Shown: positions 58,639 to 64,000 of the stretch, piece after piece
Numbering within the stretch: the first letter of the stretch is position 1
How the letters are laid out: every line of letters begins with the position of its first letter
Source of the DNA: Mycobacterium parmense
GTDB lineage: Bacteria; Actinomycetota; Actinomycetes; Mycobacteriales; Mycobacteriaceae
Direction of reading: 5' to 3'
DNA: 64,000 bases
NCBI RefSeq assembly: GCF_010730575.1
Contig: NZ_AP022614.1
Location: 4,526,001-4,590,000, forward strand
The notes under the pieces: model-generated
What the model was told of the DNA's origin: nothing
Database searches by the model: none
What the model saw: the letters and a program-made list of their open reading frames with translations, nothing else
Position numbers and translations under genes: made by a program

Positions 58639-59657
58639 CGGACCCCCTGTTGGGCAAGCGAATCGGATAGTTCGTAGAGGCTCCCGAGGTCGACACCGTC
58701 GGAGATCGCCGGCAGCTCCAGGCGCGGCACGTGCAACGCGTCGAGTTGCTGGGCCGTCTCGGCGCGCGCGGCCATTCGCGTTGCGTGCTGGATGGTTTCG
58801 GTCAGCAGGCCGGCGAAATCGGTGTCGTCGAGTGCGATGCCGGCCATCTTCAACCCGGCCCGCACCGAGTCCACGTCGACGTCACCCTCGGCGGCCTTGG
58901 CCAGGTCACCGGGCTCCAGGAACGCCGGGATGTTGCGGTTCACGATGACGCTGCCGATGGGCAGCTCCATCTCCGCGAGCTCCTCGATGGCCTCCAGCGT
59001 CTCCTGAACGGGCAACGCCTCCAGCAGCGTCACCAGGTGAATGGCGGTCTGATCGGAGTGCAGCAGCTTCACCACGCCCTCGCTCTGCGAGTGCACCGGC
59101 CCGCCTTTGGCCAGGTCGGACACGGCTTTGGTGACATCCAGGAAGCGCGCGATCCGCCCGGTGGGTGGCGCGTCGACAACCACCGCGTCATACACGGGGA
59201 GCCGGTTCTTGTCGACGCGCACCACCGACTCCTTGATCTTTCCGGTGAGCAGCACGTCGCGCAGACCGGGGGCGATGGTGGTCGCGAACTCGATGGCGCC
59301 GATGCGGCGCATGGCCCGGCCCGCGATGCCGAGGTTGTAGAACATGTCGAGGTATTCCAGGAACGCGGCCTCGATGTCGATGGCCAGCGCGTTCACCTGG
59401 CCGCCCCGCTCGGCGGTGGCGATCTTGAGCTCCTCGTACGGCAGCGGCGGCACGTCGAACAGCTGCGCAATCCCTTGGCGCCCTTCGACTTCCACAAGCA
59501 GAACCTTGCGCCCGCCCGCCGCCAGGGTCAGCGCCAGCGCAGCCGCGACCGTCGACTTACCCGTGCCGCCCTTGCCCGTCACGAAATGTAGACGGGCCTT
59601 CGACAGGCGCGCCGGCCAGCCGACGAGACCGCCGCCGCTAGATGTGTTTGCCACCAT
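58635..59657 (-). CDS. Get3/ArsA-like ATPase (Rv3679/BagA-like)
   Basis: 340 residues. P-loop [34 protein letters not shown], and [17 protein letters not shown]. The size equals M. tuberculosis Rv3679. Forms an obligate-looking pair with the next gene (ATGA overlap), consistent with a heteromeric ATPase. ATG 59657. Divergent from the DUF4177 gene 75 bp away. Confidence 0.9.
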   Translation of the reverse strand: MVANTSSGGGLVGWPARLSKARLHFVTGKGGTGKSTVAAALALTLAAGGRKVLLVEVEGRQGIAQLFDVPPLPYEELKIATAERGGQVNALAIDIEAAFLEYLDMFYNLGIAGRAMRRIGAIEFATTIAPGLRDVLLTGKIKESVVRVDKNRLPVYDAVVVDAPPTGRIARFLDVTKAVSDLAKGGPVHSQSEGVVKLLHSDQTAIHLVTLLEALPVQETLEAIEELAEMELPIGSVIVNRNIPAFLEPGDLAKAAEGDVDVDSVRAGLKMAGIALDDTDFAGLLTETIQHATRMAARAETAQQLDALHVPRLELPAISDGVDLGSLYELSDSLAQQGVR

Positions 59658-59732
59658 CGCATGCTAGCCCGAGCGCGATATGGCCCCTGGGCAGGCCAGA
59701 GGCGCTCATGCGCGGGCGATAAGCTCGGCCCC

Positions 59733-59894
59733 ATGAGCCAACCGACCGCGTGGGAGTACGTCACCGTCCCGCTGCTGACGCACGCCACCAAGCAGATCCT
59801 CGACCAGTGGGGCGCCGACGGCTGGGAGCTGGTCTCCGTGCTGCCCGGTCCCACCGGCGAGCAGCACGTCGCCTATTTGAAGCGCCCCAAGTAG
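59733..59894 (+). CDS. DUF4177 small protein (Rv3678A-like)
   Basis: 53 residues, the usual size for the family: WEYVTVPLLTHATKQILDQWGADGWELVSVLPG. The QWGADGWEL core is characteristic. Function not known. 13 bp ahead of the RidA-like gene, so probably in the same transcript. Confidence 0.85.
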   Translation: MSQPTAWEYVTVPLLTHATKQILDQWGADGWELVSVLPGPTGEQHVAYLKRPK

Positions 59895-59907
59895 CGGGGC
59901 GGTCTGG

Positions 59908-60372
59908 ATGGGTGCATCCGAACGGCTCGGGCAGCTCAATCTCGCGCTTCCGGACGTCGTCGCGCCGCTGGCCGCGTACGTGCCGGCCGTCCGGACCGGC
60001 AACCTGGTCTACACGGCAGGTCAGCTGCCGATGCAGGCCGGGAGTCTGGTGGGCACCGGCAAGGTCGGCGCGGACGTCAGCCCCGACGAGGCCAAGGCGA
60101 TGGCGCGGATCTGCGCGCTCAACGCGCTGGCGGCGGTCGACTCCGTGGTGGGAATCGACGCGGTGACCCGGGTGGTCAAAGTCGTCGGCTTCGTCGCGTC
60201 CGCCCCCGGATTCAACGGCCAGCCCGCCGTCGTCAACGGGGCGTCGGAACTGCTGGCAGAGGTCTTCGGCGACGTTGGCGCGCACGCGCGTTCGGCGGTC
60301 GGGGTGTCCGAGCTGCCGCTGGACGCGCCGGTGGAGGTCGAGCTGATCGTGGAGGTCGGCGCACGGCCGTGA
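59908..60372 (+). CDS. RidA/YjgF family enamine/imine deaminase-like protein (Rv3678c-like)
   Basis: 154 residues. VRTGNLVYTAGQLPMQAG, KVVGFVASAPGFNGQPAVVNGAS, and RSAVGVSELPLDAPVEVE. The Arg in RSAVGVSELP corresponds to the substrate-binding arginine in RidA. Family members remove reactive 2-aminoacrylate. Which subgroup this is cannot be fixed by eye. ATG 59908. It overlaps the next gene by 4 bp. Confidence 0.88.
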   Translation: MGASERLGQLNLALPDVVAPLAAYVPAVRTGNLVYTAGQLPMQAGSLVGTGKVGADVSPDEAKAMARICALNALAAVDSVVGIDAVTRVVKVVGFVASAPGFNGQPAVVNGASELLAEVFGDVGAHARSAVGVSELPLDAPVEVELIVEVGARP

Positions 60373-61160
60373 CCGAGGCTCCCGAGTCGCTGACCCACCC
60401 CGCATACCGCCGGCTGCGGGCGGTCACTAGCACGGCCTCGGTGCTGCTGGCCGACAACCCCGGGCTGCTGACCCTGGAGGGAACCAACACCTGGGTGCTG
60501 CGGGGGCCGCGCAGCGACGAGGTGGTGATCGTCGACCCGGGGCCCGACGACGACGAGCACCTCGACCTGCTCGCCGCGGTCGGTCGTGTGGCGCTGGTGC
60601 TGATCAGCCATCGGCACGGCGACCACACCGACGGCATCGACAAACTGGTCGAGCGGACCGGCGCGCCGGTCCGCTCGGCGGGCAGCGGGTTCCTGCGCGG
60701 GTTTTCCGCCGAGCTGATCGACGGCGAGGTCATCGACGCCGCGGGGCTGAAGATCACGGTGCTGTCGACGCCCGGCCACACCGCCGACTCGTTGTCGTTC
60801 GTGCTCGACGACGCCGTGCTCACCGCGGACACCGTGCTGGGTCGCGGCACGACCGTCATCGACAGAGAGGACGGGAGCCTGGCCGACTATCTCGAGTCGT
60901 TGCAGCGGCTGCGCGGTCTGGGCCGGCGGACCGTGCTGCCCGGGCACGGACCCGAACTGCCGGATCTGAGCGCCGTCGCGTCGGGATATCTCACCCACCG
61001 CCACGAACGCCTCGCGCAGGTGCGGGCGGCGCTGCGCGATCTGGGCGACGACGCCTCCGCCCGCCAGATCGTCGAACACGTCTATGTCGACGTCGACGAG
61101 GAGCTCTGGGATGCGGCCGAATGGTCCGTGCAGGCGCAGCTGAACTACCTGCGCAGCTAG
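60369..61160 (+). CDS. Metallo-beta-lactamase-fold hydrolase, LACTB2-like (Rv3677c-like)
   Basis: 263 residues. The zinc motif SHRHGDHTDGID (HxHxDH), STPGHTADSLSF, DDAVLTADTVLG, VLPGHGPE, and a C-terminal winged-helix-like segment (ASARQIVEHVYVDVDEELWDAAEW) as in LACTB2 nucleases. RNA/nucleotide hydrolysis is possible but unproven. GTG 60369 overlaps the RidA-like stop. Convergent with crp across a hairpin repeat. Confidence 0.88.
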   Translation: MTEAPESLTHPAYRRLRAVTSTASVLLADNPGLLTLEGTNTWVLRGPRSDEVVIVDPGPDDDEHLDLLAAVGRVALVLISHRHGDHTDGIDKLVERTGAPVRSAGSGFLRGFSAELIDGEVIDAAGLKITVLSTPGHTADSLSFVLDDAVLTADTVLGRGTTVIDREDGSLADYLESLQRLRGLGRRTVLPGHGPELPDLSAVASGYLTHRHERLAQVRAALRDLGDDASARQIVEHVYVDVDEELWDAAEWSVQAQLNYLRS

Positions 61161-61169
61161 CGGCCCCGG

Positions 61170-61227
61170 CGAGCGCGCTCAGATGTACCCCGTATGCGGC
61201 GTGTCGCCGTGCAGACACGCGCGCTCG
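61170..61227. repeat. Hairpin repeat element, copy B, between convergent genes
   Basis: 58 bp with 9-bp end arms CGAGCGCGC / GCGCGCTCG and the internal GTGTC...GACAC stem. Read on the minus strand it matches copy A at 22373-22438, including the shared core GAGCGCGCGTGTCTG and CGACACGCCG. It sits 10 bp after the stop of the metallo-beta-lactamase-fold gene and before the convergent crp stop. Confidence 0.7.
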
Positions 61228-61243
61228 AGGGCCGGCGCGCGCC

Positions 61244-61291
61244 CAACGCGCTCGGCGGGCCAGCCGCTCAACGCGCTCGGCGGGCCAGCCG
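61244..61291. repeat. Two tandem copies of a 23-bp unit at the crp 3' end
   Basis: Identical units (CAACGCGCTCGGCGGGCCAG plus CCG) at 61244-61266 and 61269-61291, period 25. The second copy covers the last codons and stop of crp; the first lies just past it. A recent short duplication. Confidence 0.75.
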
Positions 61292-61942
61292 TTCGGAGTC
61301 CGAGATCAGCACGCTCTTGCCCTCCAGGCGGATCCAGCCGCGGTGGGCGAAATCGGCCAGCGCCTTGTTGACCGTCTCGCGCGAAGCGCCCACCAGCTGG
61401 GCGATCTCCTCCTGCGTGAGGTCGTGGGTGACGCGCATCGCGCCACCTTCCTGCGTGCCGAAGCGCTGGGCCAGCTGCAGCAGCTGCTTGGCGACCCGGC
61501 CCGGCACGTCGGTGAAGATGAGGTCGGCCAGGTTGTTGTTGGTGCGGCGCAAGCGGCGGGCCAGCACCCGCAGCAGCTGCTCGGCGATCTCGGGACGATC
61601 GGCGATCCACGCGCGCAGGGCGTCGCGGTCCATGGACACCGCCCGCACCTCGGTGATCGTGGTCGCGCTGGACGTCCGGGGGCCCGGGTCGAAGATCGAG
61701 AGCTCGCCGAACATGTCCGACGGGCCCATGATGGTGAGCAGGTTCTCGCGGCCGTCGGGCGAACGGCGGCCGATCTTCACCTTGCCCGAGACAATGATGT
61801 ACAACCGGTCGCCCGGCTCACCCTCGGCGAATACCGTGTGTCCGCGTGGGAAGTCGACGGGTTGAAGTTGTTTGGTCAGTGCGGCGACTGCGCCGGGCTC
61901 AACCCCTTGGAAGATTCCTGCCCTTGCCAGGATCTCGTCCAC
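61268..61942 (-). CDS. crp: cAMP receptor protein family regulator Crp
   Basis: 224 residues, the M. tuberculosis Rv3676 size and sequence type. The N-terminal cyclic-nucleotide domain has [21 protein letters not shown] and the phosphate-binding cassette [20 protein letters not shown] dimer helix ([23 protein letters not shown]) is followed by a helix-turn-helix ([24 protein letters not shown]). A global regulator of respiration, starvation and whiB1. GTG 61942. A 6+6+6 inverted repeat lies 17 bp upstream. Confidence 0.97.
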   Translation of the reverse strand: MDEILARAGIFQGVEPGAVAALTKQLQPVDFPRGHTVFAEGEPGDRLYIIVSGKVKIGRRSPDGRENLLTIMGPSDMFGELSIFDPGPRTSSATTITEVRAVSMDRDALRAWIADRPEIAEQLLRVLARRLRRTNNNLADLIFTDVPGRVAKQLLQLAQRFGTQEGGAMRVTHDLTQEEIAQLVGASRETVNKALADFAHRGWIRLEGKSVLISDSERLARRAR

Positions 61943-61958
61943 TTTGCCTCTTCAGCTT

Positions 61959-61976
61959 TCGAATTATGTGATTCGA
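61959..61976. promoter_or_regulatory. Inverted repeat upstream of crp
   Basis: TCGAAT-TATGTG-ATTCGA, 6-bp arms with a 6-bp spacer, AT-rich for this genome, 17 bp before the crp start. It does not match the usual Crp site (TGTGA-N6-TCACA), so another regulator or a promoter element is as likely. Confidence 0.35.
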
Positions 61977-62042
61977 GCAGGCCAACCCCGTGCTCGTGTG
62001 ACGTAAGTCTAGAGGTAAGCCCAATGTGTCCAACGTGCCACG

Positions 62043-62420
62043 CTACACACGATTGACGTCCCGAGTCCCGTTAAATTGCGGATTCATGGGCGAATAGCTG
62101 CGGTTTCGCGTCGGCAACCGCGGCTCGTCCAGGGCGGCGAAATCGGTGGCAAACAGCGGCGCGGCGTAGCTCGGGGCGGCGTGTCGGCCGGCCGGCAGGG
62201 CTTCGGGCCCGCGCCGGGCCTCGCACCGGTGCAGGTATTCCACCGCCTCGGGCATGCCTTCACGGGCCAGCTCGCGAACGTCGACAGCGCGTGCGCCGTC
62301 GACGAACTCGTCCACGCCGCTCGACGCGGCGTCGCGGACAAGGTCTGTTTCCAACCGGCCCAGACCGAGCGCCGCAAGCATGAGTAGCCCCGGAACGCAG
62401 GCCACGAGCAACCATGACAC
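62043..62420 (-). CDS. Small membrane protein (Rv3675-like)
   Basis: 125 residues, equal to M. tuberculosis Rv3675. One N-terminal hydrophobic segment (WLLVACVPGLLMLAALGLG), then a soluble part with TDLVRDAASSGVDEFVDGARAVDVRELA. GTG 62420 lacks a clear ribosome site and could be nearly leaderless. Function unknown. Same strand as crp, upstream of it, and divergent from nth. Confidence 0.8.
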   Translation of the reverse strand: MSWLLVACVPGLLMLAALGLGRLETDLVRDAASSGVDEFVDGARAVDVRELAREGMPEAVEYLHRCEARRGPEALPAGRHAAPSYAAPLFATDFAALDEPRLPTRNRSYSPMNPQFNGTRDVNRV

Positions 62421-62491
62421 AAGGGAAGTAAACAGGTCCTTGCATCAACACGGGGTCTCGGCGAGATTACGAAATCAGTACTCTGTCGTAG

Positions 62492-63289
62492 GTGACAGCG
62501 GCGAAGTCGTCCAGGCGTTCGAAAGCGGCACCGGCCCGGCCCGTCGACGACCTCGCCCGGCGCTGGTCCGAGGAAACCCCGACCGGCCTGGTGCGACGGG
62601 CGCGCCGGATGAATCGCGCGCTCGCGCAAGCCTTTCCGGACGCGCACTGTGAACTGGACTTCACCACGCCGCTCGAGCTCACGGTGGCCACCATCCTGTC
62701 GGCCCAGAGCACCGACAAGCGGGTCAACCTGACGACGCCGGCGCTGTTCAAGCGGTACCGGTCGGCGCTGGACTACGCGCAAGCCGACCGCGCCGAACTG
62801 GAGAACCTCATCCATCCCACGGGTTTCTTCCGCAACAAGGCCACGTCGCTCATCGGGCTCGGGCAGGCGCTCGTCGAACGGTTCGGCGGCGAGGTGCCGT
62901 CGACCCTGGACGAGCTGGTGACGCTGCCCGGGGTGGGGCGCAAGACCGCCAACGTCATCCTGGGCAACGCCTTCGGCGTTCCGGGAATCACCGTCGACAC
63001 CCACTTCAAGCGGTTGGTGCAGCGCTGGCGCTGGACCACCGCCGAGGACCCGGTCAAGATCGAGCACGCGGTCGGTGCGCTGATCGAACGCCGCGAGTGG
63101 ACAATGCTGAGCCATCGCGTGATCTTCCACGGCCGGCGGGTGTGTCACGCCCGCAAGCCCGCGTGCGGGGTGTGCGTGGTCGCCAAGGACTGCCCCTCCT
63201 TCGGCCTGGGCCCCACGGATCCGCTGCTGGCCGCGCCGCTGGTCCGCGGCCCCGAAACCGAGCACCTGCTGGCCCTGGCGGGCCTGTAG
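62492..63289 (+). CDS. nth: Endonuclease III
   Basis: Removes oxidised pyrimidines from DNA and cuts the abasic site. 265 residues. Helix-hairpin-helix [18 protein letters not shown] with the catalytic Lys, then [10 protein letters not shown] with the catalytic Asp, and the 4Fe-4S motif [17 protein letters not shown] (Cx6Cx2Cx5). GTG 62492. An extended basic N-terminus ([16 protein letters not shown]) is usual for mycobacterial Nth. Confidence 0.96.
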   Translation: MTAAKSSRRSKAAPARPVDDLARRWSEETPTGLVRRARRMNRALAQAFPDAHCELDFTTPLELTVATILSAQSTDKRVNLTTPALFKRYRSALDYAQADRAELENLIHPTGFFRNKATSLIGLGQALVERFGGEVPSTLDELVTLPGVGRKTANVILGNAFGVPGITVDTHFKRLVQRWRWTTAEDPVKIEHAVGALIERREWTMLSHRVIFHGRRVCHARKPACGVCVVAKDCPSFGLGPTDPLLAAPLVRGPETEHLLALAGL

Positions 63290-63318
63290 ACGCCGCGCGC
63301 ACAGACGACCGCCGAACG

Positions 63319-63966
63319 ATGCCGACGTTGTCCCGCAGAACGCGCTGGCAGATCGCGATCCTGGCCGTGGTGGCGGCGCTGACGGGGGCGCTGGTCGCCC
63401 AGCTGCGCGACGACGCCCAGCCTCCCGGGACTGCCCACACGATGGCCGACCGCGAACATCGCGACGCCGACACGGCGGCCGCGCTGGCCGGTCCCCGGCA
63501 AAGCGCCGACCTGCCGCCCTGCCCGGCGGGCGGCGTCGCCCCCGGCCCCCCGGCGCTGCGCGGGGTGACCGCGGACTGCGCGGCCGACGGGTCCACCGTC
63601 GACGTCGCGCGCGCGCTGGCCGGACGCCGGGTCGTCCTCAACTTCTGGGCGTACTGGTGCGCGCCGTGCATCACCGAACTTCCCGCCATGGCCGAGTACC
63701 AACGACGCGTGGGCCCGGACGTGTTGGTGGTGACCGTGCATCAGGACGAGAACGAGACCGCGGCCCTGTTGCGCCTCGCCGAGCTGGGAGTTCGGCTGCC
63801 GACGCTGCAGGACGGTCGTCGCCGGGTCGCCGCGGCGCTGCGGGTGGCAAACGTGATGCCCGCGACGGTGGTCCTGCGACCGGACGGTAGCGTTGCGCAG
63901 ACGCTACCGCGGCCATTCGCCACTGCCGACGAGATCGCGGCCGCGGTCGGAACCGACACGGGATAA
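63319..63966 (+). CDS. Membrane-anchored thioredoxin-like (TlpA/ResA-type) protein (Rv3673c-like)
   Basis: 215 residues. An N-terminal signal anchor (RWQIAILAVVAALTGALVAQL), a linker with CPAGG and DCAADG, and a thioredoxin domain with the active site NFWAYWCAPCITELPAM (WCAPC) and the cis-Pro region VANVMPATVVL. It should work in the envelope on disulfides or cytochrome c maturation. ATG 63319. It lies 29 bp after nth. Confidence 0.9.
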   Translation: MPTLSRRTRWQIAILAVVAALTGALVAQLRDDAQPPGTAHTMADREHRDADTAAALAGPRQSADLPPCPAGGVAPGPPALRGVTADCAADGSTVDVARALAGRRVVLNFWAYWCAPCITELPAMAEYQRRVGPDVLVVTVHQDENETAALLRLAELGVRLPTLQDGRRRVAAALRVANVMPATVVLRPDGSVAQTLPRPFATADEIAAAVGTDTG

Positions 63967-63995
63967 GCCGGGCAAGTGAATTCGTGGGAGGCGCG

Positions 63996-64000
63996 GTGAG
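63996..64000 (+). other. Possible start of the next gene, cut by the window edge
   Basis: A GTG at 63996 preceded by GGGAGG (63986-63991) looks like a start codon. In M. tuberculosis the next gene in this order is a NUDIX hydrolase (Rv3672c). Only five bases are present, so this cannot be confirmed. Confidence 0.25.

Overview
This window is a 64-kb piece of a mycobacterial chromosome. The DNA is very GC-rich and GTG/TTG starts are common. Gene order matches the M. tuberculosis segment running from murT (Rv3712) back to Rv3673c, but in inverted orientation: murT, dnaQ-like, leuA, ask-asd, egtABCDE, glpK, the moxR cluster, rsfB, cds1, ponA2, whiB4, the Get3-like ATPase pair, crp, nth. Several extra gene blocks absent from M. 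tuberculosis, and a leuA without the tuberculosis-type internal repeat, point to a nontuberculous mycobacterium, perhaps near the M. avium group. The species cannot be fixed from the sequence alone.

Layout. 1-2152: MurT (cut by the window edge) and a DnaQ-like exonuclease. 2235-4163: leuA with a leader peptide containing three consecutive Leu codons and an attenuator hairpin. 4331-6361: an inserted pair of divergent peptidase genes, a glutamic (G1) peptidase and a papain-like (C1A) peptidase, around a perfect 20-bp palindrome. 6446-9958: ask-asd and a secreted DUF4185 protein. 10058-13569: two paralogous Gly/Pro-rich membrane proteins, an inserted catalase with its own operator-like promoter, and a PknH-sensor-like secreted protein. 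13740-19144: a complete, tightly coupled ergothioneine operon egtABCDE. 19176-23155: a GCS2-type ligase-like protein, glycerol kinase and a PadR regulator with an unusual Gly/Phe-rich N-terminus. 23365-30941: the RDD / SpoIIM / DUF58 / MoxR / DUF4350 / DUF4129 membrane cluster.

31519-48326 is a block of about 17 kb lying between homologues of genes that are neighbours in M. tuberculosis (yqeY-like Rv3688c and rsfB Rv3687c). It carries a whole selenocysteine system: selB, selA, tRNA-Sec, selD, and a formate dehydrogenase whose catalytic residue is an in-frame TGA followed by a SECIS-like hairpin, plus its FeS and NrfD-type subunits. It continues with an F420-type oxidoreductase, a probable SigF stress pair including a DJ-1/PfpI protein, a compact trio (HemK2-like methyltransferase, CDGSH iron-sulfur protein, heme-oxygenase-like iron enzyme) of unknown function, and a partner-switching module (RsbU-like phosphatase/kinase fusion and RsbT) next to what looks like an rsbS remnant.

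48496-64000 returns to conserved order: rsfB, small membrane proteins, a HAD phosphatase, DUF4193, a DCC-family protein, tRNA-Pro, cysteine desulfhydrase-like cds1, a phosphoesterase, ponA2, whiB4, two Get3/ArsA-like ATPases, RidA, a metallo-beta-lactamase-fold protein, crp, nth and a membrane-anchored thioredoxin. Redox and stress are recurring themes: ergothioneine, catalase, WhiB4, Cds1, formate dehydrogenase and sigma-factor partner switching. Two copies of a roughly 60-bp hairpin repeat sit exactly between convergent gene pairs, and a 57-bp tandem repeat duplicates the 3' end of one ATPase gene.
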